NCBI RefSeq assembly: GCF_000193205.1
Contig: NC_015278.1
Span: 1,550,001-1,614,000, forward strand
Length of the DNA: 64,000 nucleotides
Source: Aerococcus sp. Group 1
GTDB taxonomy: Bacteria; Bacillota; Bacilli; Lactobacillales; Aerococcaceae
Direction: 5' to 3'
Position numbers and translations under genes: made by a program. The notes beneath the pieces were generated by a model. It worked only from the letters and a program-made list of their open reading frames with translations. It did not search any database and was not told the origin of the DNA. Positions 56,391 to 64,000 of the stretch are shown here, piece by piece. How positions within the stretch are numbered: the stretch's first letter is position 1; each line of letters begins with the position of its first letter.

Positions 56391-56927
56391 ATGTCTAAAT
56401 ATTCATTAGAATTTAAACTGAATTTAGTAGGAGACTATATTGCGAAAAAAGGAAGTTATCGAACCTTAGCTAATAAAGCAGGAATAGATCCTTCTATTTT
56501 ACGAAGGTGGGTTAATAACTATTATGAATTTGGTGTAGATGGTTTAAAGAAAAGGCGGACTCAACAGGTTTATACTGTTGAATTCAAATTAAATGCGATA
56601 GAATTGTATGAAAGTACGGAAATGAGTTATCGCGAATTGGCCAATTCATTAAACATGAATAATCCAAGTCTAATCGCTAATTGGCGAAGAGCTTATCATG
56701 AAAGAGGACTTGATGGCCTTTCCGCGAGGAAAGGAAGGCCACCTAAAGTGTCTAAAAAGAAATCACAAATCAATCAAATAAAGGATAGCAGCGAAACCAA
56801 TCAGTTAAGTGAAGCAAAAATAAAGGAACTTGAACAACGGATTACGGATTTAGAAATTGAGAACAAATTTTTAAAAGGATTGAGGAGACGTGTGGCTCAA
56901 AGAGTCAAGCGAGAAAAGAAGAAATAG
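56391..56927 (+). CDS. IS3-family transposase OrfA
   Basis: This 178-residue DNA-binding subunit has two helix-turn-helix units (SKYSLEFKLNLVGDYIAKKG... and YTVEFKLNAIELYESTEMS...), then a basic linker and a leucine zipper (IKELEQRITDLEIENKFL). The start at 56391 is chosen because it keeps the SKYSLEFK helix. Its end, GAAAAGAAGAAATAG, overlaps orfB. OrfB is in the -1 frame, and AAAAG there may allow -1 slippage to make OrfAB. Confidence 0.9.
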   Translation: MSKYSLEFKLNLVGDYIAKKGSYRTLANKAGIDPSILRRWVNNYYEFGVDGLKKRRTQQVYTVEFKLNAIELYESTEMSYRELANSLNMNNPSLIANWRRAYHERGLDGLSARKGRPPKVSKKKSQINQIKDSSETNQLSEAKIKELEQRITDLEIENKFLKGLRRRVAQRVKREKKK

Positions 56928-57817
56928 TGACCGAAATCACACGTCTCCATGATGAAAAATATGCTTTAAAAGATATTCTTAGCGTTTTAAAGTTTCCTAA
57001 ATCGACCTACTTTTATTGGAAAAATAAAGATGAGGAAATTGATAAGGATGCCGATTTAAAAGAGGAAATGAAAGACATCAGAGAAACCCATAAGGATTAT
57101 GGTTATCGAAGAATGCGAGCTGAACTGCTTTCCCGTGGTTATAAGGTCAGTAAAAACAAAGTTCAACGCCTAATGAAAATTATGGGGATACAGGTCACTA
57201 GCTATACTAGAAAGACAAGAAAATATAATTCCTACAAAGGAACGATTGGAGAGATAGCGCCAAATCGTATCAACCGGCGGTTTGATTCGACCATTCCTTA
57301 TCAAAAAATAACAACAGACACAACAGAATTTAAATACTACTATGCCGATGATTCTGGGAATTATCAAACTGGAAAACTCTATTTAGATCCTTACATGGAT
57401 CTATTTAATCGAGAAATTATTTCTTTTAAGATAACACATCAGCCTAATGGACAAAGCATGTTGGAGGGGCTACAAGCTGCCATTGAAGCAAGTAAATTAT
57501 GTCCATACAGAAGAACCTTTCATTCTGATCAGGGCTGGGCCTATCAAATGAAAAGTTACACCCGGCTCTTGAAGGATCACCGAATTTTTCAAAGTATGTC
57601 TCGTAAAGGAAATTGCTTAGATAATTCGCCAATGGAGAATTTCTTTAGTCTACTAAAACAAGAAGTCTACTATGGTCGGACTTATCATTCCTTTGAAGAA
57701 TTAGCACAAGCGATTGAAGATTTTATAATCTATTACAATGGTGAAAGAATCAAAGAAAAATTAGATTTTAGGAGTCCTATAGAATTTCGTCTTCATCACG
57801 CTTCTTTCGCCGCTTAA
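56927..57817 (+). CDS. IS3-family transposase OrfB (DDE integrase)
   Basis: This 296-residue catalytic subunit has an N-terminal HTH_21-like region (RETHKDYGYRRMRAELLSRGY) and an rve-type DDE core: TTDTTEFKY (first Asp), TFHSDQGWAY (second Asp) and NSPMENFFSLLKQE (Glu). All acidic residues are present. A GTG at 56927 overlaps the orfA stop as TAGTG; in practice it is probably expressed by frameshift fusion. Confidence 0.93.
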   Translation: MTEITRLHDEKYALKDILSVLKFPKSTYFYWKNKDEEIDKDADLKEEMKDIRETHKDYGYRRMRAELLSRGYKVSKNKVQRLMKIMGIQVTSYTRKTRKYNSYKGTIGEIAPNRINRRFDSTIPYQKITTDTTEFKYYYADDSGNYQTGKLYLDPYMDLFNREIISFKITHQPNGQSMLEGLQAAIEASKLCPYRRTFHSDQGWAYQMKSYTRLLKDHRIFQSMSRKGNCLDNSPMENFFSLLKQEVYYGRTYHSFEELAQAIEDFIIYYNGERIKEKLDFRSPIEFRLHHASFAA

Positions 57818-57835
57818 TGATTACACATAAACTTT

Positions 57836-57880
57836 AAACTTATCAAGAGCCGCTACGCTCTTCCTCTTGACAAGTTTAAA
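57836..57880. terminator. Hairpin after orfB inside the IS
   Basis: AACTTATCAAGAG and CTCTTGACAAGTT pair around a GC-rich loop, with T-rich sequence beyond on the plus strand. It may end IS transcription. Confidence 0.5.
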
Positions 57881-57928
57881 TTTCTGAGTAAATGTGTCGG
57901 CAAGAAATAAGCAAGAACTGTAAGCAAC

Positions 57929-57957
57929 AAAAAAGAGCTGGCCAAAGGCCAACTCAC
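57929..57957 (-). terminator. Minus-strand terminator inside the IS right end
   Basis: On the minus strand GAGTTGGCC and GGCCAGCTC pair around a 3-nt loop, followed by T6. It would stop transcripts entering the IS from lpdA and so protects or replaces the broken lpdA terminator. Confidence 0.8.
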
Positions 57958-58024
57958 TATATATAAAGTCCAACTTATTGGGGTCACCATACGGAGCAAG
58001 AGCCTTTTTTGTATTATTTTATGC

Positions 58025-59434
58025 TTACATATGGATTGGCATACCAAGAACGCCTTCTGCTGTATCCATTAAGCTTTCCCCGAGGGATGGGTGGCCATGA
58101 ATAGTTAGGGCGATATCTTCAGCATTCATGCCCGCTTCAATAGCTAAGCCAGCTTCAGCCATCACATCTGATGCGCCAACGCCGACCATTTGGGCACCAA
58201 CAATCACCTTGTCATCCTTAGTAGCTACTAAGCGAACGAAGCCTTCTTTTTGATTTAATGACAAAGCCCGTCCATTCCCAGCTAATGGAAACTTGGTTGC
58301 TTTCACATCAAGACCTTGGTCTTTGGCTTCTTTTTCGGTTAGACCATAGGAAGCAATTTCAGGGTCAGTAAAGGCAACGGAAGGCATTACCTTGTAGTCC
58401 ACTGCAGCGGCTTTACCAGAAATGGCTTCCGCAGCAATTTTACCTTCGTAGGAAGCTTTGTGGGCTAAAGCAGCACCAGGAACCACGTCACCGATCGCGA
58501 AGATATTCTTCACGCTGGTACGACCTTGGTTATCAACTTCAATTAGGCCACGGTCATTCTTCTTAACACCTAAGGCTTCTAAGCCGAGATCTTCAGTGTT
58601 AGGACGACGACCAACACAGACTAAGACATAGTCCGCTTCAACTTCGTTAGCCTTACCGTCAATTTCATATTTAACGGTTACAGAGTCCCCGTTATCGACA
58701 GCTTCCTTAGCCATGGCGTTAACATGGATATCCATGCCTTTGGCTTTCATGCCTTTTTCGACAACCTTAACCATATCCTTTTCAAAGTTAGGTAAGATTT
58801 GAGGAGAACCTTCTAAGATGGTGACTTGGCTGCCGAGGTTAGCATAAGCTGAACCGAGTTCGGCACCGATGACCCCACCACCGATAACAACAAGTTTCTT
58901 AGGCACTTCTTTTAAGTTTAAGGCACCTGTGGAGTCAATGACACGGCCACCAAACTTAAAGCCTTTGATTTCAATTGGATGGGAACCTGTTGCAATGATT
59001 GCGTGTTTGTAGCTATAAAGTTGGTGTTCATCACCTTCACCCATCACGGTTAATTCACGTTCATTGTTGAAGAAAGCTTCTCCGCGGATAATTTCCACTT
59101 TATTTTTCTTCAATAGCATTTCTACCCCACTGGTTAGGGTTTTAACCACGCTATTGTCTTTCCATTCTTGTGTTTTGGTGAAATCTAAGCTAGCTTTTGA
59201 ATCCACACCAAAGACGTCTAAACCGCCATTGGCTTCATGGTAAGCATGTCCAGCTTGGATTAAAGCCTTGGAAGGAATACAGCCAACGTTTAAGCAGACA
59301 CCACCAATATATTCACGTTCAATAATGGCTACTTTTTGTCCCATTTGGGCTGCGCGGATCGCCGCAACGTATCCGCCAGGTCCAGCCCCAACAACGACTG
59401 TATCCAATTCAATTGCCATTGCACCTACAACCAT
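58025..59434 (-). CDS. lpdA: Dihydrolipoamide dehydrogenase (E3)
   Basis: E3 reoxidises lipoamide of PDH with NAD. The 469-residue flavoprotein has the FAD motif [20 protein letters not shown], the redox pair [15 protein letters not shown], an NAD Rossmann [17 protein letters not shown] and the C-terminal catalytic HGHPSLGE. The ATG at 59434 with AAGGAGG upstream gives an N-terminus [10 protein letters not shown], as in enterococcal E3. It ends the operon. Its terminator was split by the IS. Confidence 0.97.
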   Translation of the reverse strand: MVVGAMAIELDTVVVGAGPGGYVAAIRAAQMGQKVAIIEREYIGGVCLNVGCIPSKALIQAGHAYHEANGGLDVFGVDSKASLDFTKTQEWKDNSVVKTLTSGVEMLLKKNKVEIIRGEAFFNNERELTVMGEGDEHQLYSYKHAIIATGSHPIEIKGFKFGGRVIDSTGALNLKEVPKKLVVIGGGVIGAELGSAYANLGSQVTILEGSPQILPNFEKDMVKVVEKGMKAKGMDIHVNAMAKEAVDNGDSVTVKYEIDGKANEVEADYVLVCVGRRPNTEDLGLEALGVKKNDRGLIEVDNQGRTSVKNIFAIGDVVPGAALAHKASYEGKIAAEAISGKAAAVDYKVMPSVAFTDPEIASYGLTEKEAKDQGLDVKATKFPLAGNGRALSLNQKEGFVRLVATKDDKVIVGAQMVGVGASDVMAEAGLAIEAGMNAEDIALTIHGHPSLGESLMDTAEGVLGMPIHM

Positions 59435-59449
59435 TTACTAACTACCTCC

Positions 59450-61075
59450 TTAAGATTCCATTAATAATAATTCAGGATCGCTAAGCAGACGACCAACTTC
59501 GTTCAAGGCTTTTTGTCCTGTTGCGCCGTCGACGATACGGTGGTCGAATGTTAATGAAAGTTTCAATACTCGACCAACTGCTAATTCACCATTATCGTCA
59601 ACTACAGGTTGTTGCACAATTGCACCAAAGCCTAAAATGGCAACCTCTGGGTAGTTAAGAATTGGGGTGAAGTATTCCCCGCCAACTGAACCGATGTTAG
59701 AAATTGAAACAGTACCGTCTGACATGTCAGCAGCCTTCAATTTACCTTCATGGGCCTTGGCAGCTTTATCATTAATTTCATCAGCAATATCAAACATGGA
59801 TTTGCGGTCTGCATTATGAACTACAGGAACGTATAATCCTTGATCAGTATCAGTAGCAATACCAATGTTGTAATATTTCTTCAATAAGAATTCTTGGGCG
59901 TCATCATCAACTGAAGCGTTAAGCATTGGGTATTTCTTAACTGCAGCAATTAAAGCTTTCACTGCATATGGTAAGAAGGTTAACTTGGTATCACGTTCAG
60001 CAGCAATACCCTTGAATTTCTTACGGTGATCCCATAGCTTGGATACTTCCACATCCTTGAACAAGGTCACTTGAGGAGCAGTGTATTTAGAGGTTTCCAT
60101 GGATTTAGCGATAGCTTTACGCATTGGAGTCATCTTCACGTGTTCTACATCGCCGTCTTCATGGCTTTCCTTCTTAGGTGCAGCTTTCTTAGCAGGTTCT
60201 TCGCTGGCTTTAGCACTTGTTGCTTCAGCAGCTGGAGCACTTGCGCTTGCAGCTTGTCCGTCAAAGTTATCAATGTCTTCTTTGAGAACACGGCCATTCT
60301 TACCGGTACCTGCAACTTGAGAGATGTCAACACCTTTTTCACGCGCATATTGACGCACGGAAGGCATTGCTAATACACGTTTGTTTGGATCAGCGGTTTG
60401 TGGAACGCCACCGTTGCCATTAGCTGCACCGGTTGCTCCTTCATTGCCTTCGTCAGCTTTTTCAAGTTGAGCTGGAGAAGCTGGAGTTGAAGATGGTGCT
60501 GAGCCTTCGCTGTTATGTTCTGGTGAGTCGATTTCAGCAAGAACATCACCCACATTGGCTACTTCACCGGCAGGCACAATGATGTTCTTAATGGTACCAG
60601 CAACGGGTGCGTATACTTCTTCAACGGATTTGTCATTTTGAATTTCAACAACCGCAGTATCTTCAGTGACTTCGTCGCCTTCACTGACTAGCCATTCAGC
60701 GATCTCACCTTCGGCCATTCCTTCACCAACATCTGGTAGGCGGAATTGGTAATATCCGGTACTTGCATTAGCTGAAGGAGCTGAGGCTTCTTCACTAGCT
60801 GGAGCTTCAGAAGCTGTATTATCACTTTCTGGTAAACCTTCCCCTGAGAAGTCAATCAAAGGTTCCCCAACGATAGCTACGTCACCTTCCTCAACGTATA
60901 ATTTTTCAATTTTACCGCTTACAGGTGAAGCGATTTCTTCAACAGATTTATCATTTTGGATTTCAACAAGAACATCTTCTTCTTGGACGGAGTCTCCGAC
61001 AGCAACGTGCCAGCTAACAACTTCGCCTTCGCTCATGCCTTCACCGACGTCTGGCATATTAAAAGTATATGTCAT
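59450..61075 (-). CDS. pdhC: Pyruvate dehydrogenase E2 (dihydrolipoyl acetyltransferase)
   Basis: E2 forms the PDH core and moves acetyl groups to CoA. The 541-residue protein has two lipoyl domains (lipoyl Lys at 43 and about 152, both in [10 protein letters not shown]), Pro/Ala/Ser-rich linkers, a peripheral subunit-binding domain ([15 protein letters not shown]) and the catalytic acyltransferase domain with [11 protein letters not shown]. Two lipoyl domains are common in Gram-positive E2. Confidence 0.97.
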   Translation of the reverse strand: MTYTFNMPDVGEGMSEGEVVSWHVAVGDSVQEEDVLVEIQNDKSVEEIASPVSGKIEKLYVEEGDVAIVGEPLIDFSGEGLPESDNTASEAPASEEASAPSANASTGYYQFRLPDVGEGMAEGEIAEWLVSEGDEVTEDTAVVEIQNDKSVEEVYAPVAGTIKNIIVPAGEVANVGDVLAEIDSPEHNSEGSAPSSTPASPAQLEKADEGNEGATGAANGNGGVPQTADPNKRVLAMPSVRQYAREKGVDISQVAGTGKNGRVLKEDIDNFDGQAASASAPAAEATSAKASEEPAKKAAPKKESHEDGDVEHVKMTPMRKAIAKSMETSKYTAPQVTLFKDVEVSKLWDHRKKFKGIAAERDTKLTFLPYAVKALIAAVKKYPMLNASVDDDAQEFLLKKYYNIGIATDTDQGLYVPVVHNADRKSMFDIADEINDKAAKAHEGKLKAADMSDGTVSISNIGSVGGEYFTPILNYPEVAILGFGAIVQQPVVDDNGELAVGRVLKLSLTFDHRIVDGATGQKALNEVGRLLSDPELLLMES

Positions 61076-61127
61076 CTTTTTTCATCATCCCTTCTTAGCT
61101 TAAGTGATTCAATAGGATTACTTATTT

Positions 61128-62114
61128 CTAGAAATTAACTGTGTTCTTAACTGCTTCTTTGATGTCATCAGCATTTGGCAACCAGTCATTTTCTGCTAAA
61201 CCAAATGGGTAAACTGTATCAGGAGCTGATACGAATTCAATTGGTGATTCTAGAGAAAGAATGAAACGTTGAGAAATTTCAGCGATCACATTGTTACCTG
61301 CACCAGCTTCACGTTGAGCTTCTTGCACCATGACAACACGGCCGGTTTTTTCAACAGATTTACCAATGGTTTCATAGTCAACTGGTGAAATCGTCCGTAA
61401 GTCAATGACTTCAACAGAAATATTTTCTTTTTCTAATTCTTCCGCAGCCTTAAGCGCTTCACGTACCATGTAACCATAAGCGATCACAGTAACGTCAGAG
61501 CCTTCACGAGCCACATTGGCTACACCTAGAGGAATGGTATATTCTTCTTCAGGAACTTCTTCACGGAATGAACGGTATAACTTCATGTGTTCAAGGAATA
61601 AGACTGGGTCATTGTCACGAATTGCTGAAGCAAGTAAACCTTTAGCTTCATAAGGACTTGATGGCACAACCACTTTCATCCCTGGGGTTTGGACAAAGAG
61701 ACCTTCTACTGAATCCGCGTGCATTTCAGGTGTGTGAACCCCACCACCAAATGGTGAACGAACGGTAATTGGGAAGTTACGGGTTGCTCCATAACGGAAG
61801 CGGTAACGTGACATTTGTCCAGCTAAGGAGTCCATCACTTCAAATACGAAAGCGAAGAATTGGATTTCCATGATAGGACGGAAACCTTGGAGACAAAGTC
61901 CGATTGCCATACCACCAATACCTGATTCAGATAGAGGCGTATCACTTACACGGTCTTCACCATATTTATCAAATAAACCTTTAGAAGCACGGAACACACC
62001 ACCGTTTTTACCTACGTCTTCACCGAAAAGTAAAATTTTATCGTCACGAGCCATTTCTTGGTCTAACGTTGCAGTGATGGCTTCTACCATTGTTTTTCCA
62101 GTTCTCTTGGCCAT
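61128..62114 (-). CDS. pdhB: Pyruvate dehydrogenase E1 beta subunit
   Basis: E1-beta, with E1-alpha and thiamine diphosphate, decarboxylates pyruvate and acetylates lipoyl E2. The 328-residue protein starts [19 protein letters not shown] and has [35 protein letters not shown] and [12 protein letters not shown]. The ATG at 62114 directly follows pdhA by 2 nt, suggesting coupled translation and equal subunit dosage. Confidence 0.97.
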   Translation of the reverse strand: MAKRTGKTMVEAITATLDQEMARDDKILLFGEDVGKNGGVFRASKGLFDKYGEDRVSDTPLSESGIGGMAIGLCLQGFRPIMEIQFFAFVFEVMDSLAGQMSRYRFRYGATRNFPITVRSPFGGGVHTPEMHADSVEGLFVQTPGMKVVVPSSPYEAKGLLASAIRDNDPVLFLEHMKLYRSFREEVPEEEYTIPLGVANVAREGSDVTVIAYGYMVREALKAAEELEKENISVEVIDLRTISPVDYETIGKSVEKTGRVVMVQEAQREAGAGNNVIAEISQRFILSLESPIEFVSAPDTVYPFGLAENDWLPNADDIKEAVKNTVNF

Positions 62115-62116
62115 CC

Positions 62117-63220
62117 TTATTCACTCTCCTTCGCTTCATATTTTTCAATTTGTTCTTTAATGTTTTGTCCTGGTTCTTCAAACATGTTCTTCAAGAAGTC
62201 GGAAACTTTTTGCTTAGGTGCAGCTTCAGCTTTCTTGATGGCTGCTTGAACTTCTTCTTTAACGCTTTCGACATAGTCGCTTTCACTTTGTTCGTCCCAG
62301 AGACCTTTTTCTTCTAGGTATGCACGGAAACGAATAAGTGGTTCACGACTGGTCCAGCTTTGGATATCTTCATCGGTACGATAAATCTTAGGATCGTCAC
62401 CGGAAGTGGAGTGAGCGCCGAGACGGTTGGTAATGGTTTCAATTAAGACTGGTCCGTTACCTGCTGCAGCCCATTCACGTGCTTGTTTAGCTACCGCATA
62501 AACTGCTAAGGCATCGTTACCATCCACTTGAACACCTGGCATACCAGCTGCAACGGCTTTTTGTGCTAAGGATTTGGCTGCTGATTGTTTATGACGTGGG
62601 GTGGAAATCGCAAAACCATTGTTTTGAATGAAGAAAACAATTGGTGCTTTATAGCGACCAGCATAGTTCCAAGCTTCATATGAGTCCCCTTGACTTGAAC
62701 CACCGTCACCAGTATAGGTGTAAGTAACATTCTTAGAACCATTTAATTTTTGACCAACAGCATTACCCATACCTTGGATAAGTTGGGCCCCAATAATAAT
62801 TTGTGGAGGCATTGCATGGAAGTCTTCTGGATAATCATTTCCTTCAACGTGTCCACGAGACCAATGGAAAGCCTTATCTACTGGTAATCCCTTAGCCACT
62901 AATTGTGGAATATCACGGTAACCTGGGAATAGCCAGTCATCTTGTTCAAAGGCATAAGAGCTAGCCATTTGTGAAGCTTCTTGTCCATAAGTTGGCGCAT
63001 AGAAGCCTAAACGTCCTTGGCGAGCAAGTGCCATTGAGCGTTCGTGTAAGGTTCTTGAAAAGACCATCCGTTTCATTATTTCTACAAGTTGGTCGTCAGT
63101 TAAATCTGGCATAATGTCAGGGTTAACGACTTTTCCTTCCTCGTCTAGTATACGAACCATTTGGAACTGTTCGTCAATACCAGCAAGTTGTGCTTGATAA
63201 TCTACTGGTTGTTTTGCCAT
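62117..63220 (-). CDS. pdhA: Pyruvate dehydrogenase E1 alpha subunit
   Basis: E1-alpha binds thiamine diphosphate. The 367-residue protein has the ThDP motif [20 protein letters not shown]...NN (TGDGG to QNNGFAIS) and [16 protein letters not shown]. The ATG at 63220 is chosen over one at 63259 because AAAGGA lies about 10 nt upstream and the length fits. It heads the pdhA-pdhB-pdhC-lpdA operon; thiN earlier in this window makes its cofactor. Two cre sites lie upstream. Confidence 0.96.
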   Translation of the reverse strand: MAKQPVDYQAQLAGIDEQFQMVRILDEEGKVVNPDIMPDLTDDQLVEIMKRMVFSRTLHERSMALARQGRLGFYAPTYGQEASQMASSYAFEQDDWLFPGYRDIPQLVAKGLPVDKAFHWSRGHVEGNDYPEDFHAMPPQIIIGAQLIQGMGNAVGQKLNGSKNVTYTYTGDGGSSQGDSYEAWNYAGRYKAPIVFFIQNNGFAISTPRHKQSAAKSLAQKAVAAGMPGVQVDGNDALAVYAVAKQAREWAAAGNGPVLIETITNRLGAHSTSGDDPKIYRTDEDIQSWTSREPLIRFRAYLEEKGLWDEQSESDYVESVKEEVQAAIKKAEAAPKQKVSDFLKNMFEEPGQNIKEQIEKYEAKESE

Positions 63221-63375
63221 CTGTACACATTCCTTTCTGTAAAGAAAATATTTTGCCATGCCTTGGCATTGGCTTATTCACCCTTCACTTCACTAATTTA
63301 TCATGGAAAGGAAGCGAATTCAAACAATTGAGGTCCAAATCCTAACTTTCTATATTAGAACAGTTGCTTTATTTG

Positions 63376-63389
63376 TGTAAACGTTAACA
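63376..63389. promoter_or_regulatory. CcpA cre site, perfect consensus
   Basis: TGTAAACGTTAACA fits TGWAANCGNTNWCA at every position. It lies 156 nt before the pdhA start in the divergent pdhA-def interval, so CcpA should link PDH expression to carbon supply. Confidence 0.85.
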
Positions 63390-63499
63390 TGTGCGTAGTG
63401 ATTGATTTCCTAAAAGTCTGGCTAAAGTACTTATATAAAGCCATTTTTAAAAATAATACAGGCGTTTGCAACTGTTATAATACTGTTATAGTCCAATTG

Positions 63500-63513
63500 A
63501 GAAAGCGCTTACC
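63500..63513. promoter_or_regulatory. Second cre-like site
   Basis: AGAAAGCGCTTACC matches the cre consensus at 12 of 14 positions, with mismatches only at the ends. It is 110 bp from the first cre. The rest of 63221-63661 shows no gene. Confidence 0.6.
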
Positions 63514-63661
63514 TTGTGAAATTTTTATTAATTGAGGGATACATTTATTGTTCTGATTCGATGATTTATGGCCTTAAAAAACGGCGAGATCCTTTTGACT
63601 TATTTGCTGTAATTTGAGAAAATGAATTAAAATATAAGATAGTTAATGGAGGATAAGCTGT

Positions 63662-64000
63662 ATGTACTTAATGGATGACATAACCCGTGATGGTAATCCA
63701 GTTTTACACCGTGAAGCAGATACCATCACTTTTCCCTTAAATGAAGCGCAAAAACAAGCCGCTCACGATATGATGGAATACCTGTATAATAGTCAAGATG
63801 AAGAAAAGGGCCCTGAACTTGGTCTCCGCGCTGGTGTCGGTCTCGCTGCCCCTCAAGTAGGTATCGGCGAGAAGATGATCGCCCTTTTGGTTCCTAATAT
63901 CGAAGATCCTGATTCCGATGAAGAGATTATTTTAGAAGGGGTTATGGTCAATCCAAAGATCATTAGTCATTCCGTAGAAAAAGTTTGCCTCAGAGAAGGC
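63662..64000 (+). CDS. def: Peptide deformylase (cut by window end)
   Basis: Def removes the formyl group from nascent proteins. The 113 codons visible have motif 1 [10 protein letters not shown] and reach VCLREG just before motif 2 (expected EGCLS); the metal-binding HEXXH lies beyond the window. The ATG at 63662 has GGAGG 9-10 nt upstream. It is divergent from pdhA and away from fmt, its usual partner. Confidence 0.92.
   Translation, partial: MYLMDDITRDGNPVLHREADTITFPLNEAQKQAAHDMMEYLYNSQDEEKGPELGLRAGVGLAAPQVGIGEKMIALLVPNIEDPDSDEEIILEGVMVNPKIISHSVEKVCLREG

Larger units (their letters stand above)
56343..57986 (+). mobile_element. IS3-family (IS150-like) insertion sequence, apparently complete
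   Basis: The element of about 1644 bp has terminal inverted repeats: left TGACCCCCAAAAGTTGGACT (56343-56362) and a right copy (57967-57986, complement TGACCCCAATAAGTTGGACT) with two mismatches. It carries orfA and orfB with overlap, as in IS150. Just inside the left end is a perfect CCCCCAAAAGTTG/CAACTTTTGGGGG hairpin before orfA. No clear target duplication is visible. Between orfB and the right end are ~150 bp with two terminator-like hairpins. Transposase motifs are intact, so it could be active. Confidence 0.9.

Noticed and set aside
56338-57995. Target-site duplication flanking the IS
   Set aside because: Flanks GTGTAG and CCATAC do not share a 3-4 bp repeat; the ends are set from inverted repeats only.
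1-64000. CRISPR array, tRNA, rRNA or prophage
   Set aside because: No regularly spaced repeats, no cloverleaf-like sequences and no phage genes were noticed; the only mobile element seen is the IS.

Overview
The window is a stretch of chromosome from a low-GC Gram-positive bacterium of the order Lactobacillales. Gene content, gene order and protein style (LPXTG surface proteins with an LPATG anchor, a PASTA kinase, RNase J2, a CcpA-type site upstream of pyruvate dehydrogenase) suggest Aerococcus or a near relative. That name rests on recall of gene order, not on a search. Nearly all genes are on the minus strand, so the description below reads from high to low coordinates within blocks.

Layout. 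(1) 1-21.5 kb is the Firmicutes core cluster gmk-rpoZ-priA-fmt-rsmB-stp-prkC-rsgA-rpe-thiN-rpmB-asp23-fakA-(flavin oxidoreductase)-recG-plsX-acpP-rnc-smc, with many 4-8 nt overlaps implying translational coupling. (2) 22.7-23.4 kb holds a plus-strand gene of unknown function under a textbook promoter with two LexA (SOS) boxes. (3) 23.4-31.6 kb: cardiolipin synthase, a small membrane protein, RNase J2, asd, pnp and rpsO. (4) 31.7-39.4 kb: a PAP2 phosphatase, uvrB, rpsT, holA, comEC and comEA. (5) 39.5-43.5 kb: rsmD and ylbG, normally neighbours, are separated by two paralogous LPXTG surface-protein genes with related leaders and terminators. (6) 43.5-52.5 kb: pyruvate carboxylase, ftsW, typA, an inositol-monophosphatase-family gene, a UPF0223 gene and rsuA. 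(7) 52.6-55.6 kb: a glnQHMP-type amino-acid ABC transporter operon. (8) 56.3-58.0 kb: a complete IS3-family (IS150-like) element that landed in the terminator hairpin of lpdA. (9) 58.0-63.2 kb: the pdhA-pdhB-pdhC-lpdA operon with two cre sites upstream, then divergent def, cut by the window end.

Four highly conserved genes (rnc, gmk, holA, ftsW) each carry one missing base in or next to a mononucleotide run. Three of them are normally essential or nearly so. The shared pattern points to homopolymer undercalls in the assembly rather than to four real null mutations, and users should treat these proteins as probably intact.

No tRNA, rRNA or CRISPR array was recognised. The candidates for something new are the LexA-controlled orphan gene at 22839, the oppositely charged LPXTG pair with a conserved palindromic leader, and the strongly structured sequence downstream of smc.
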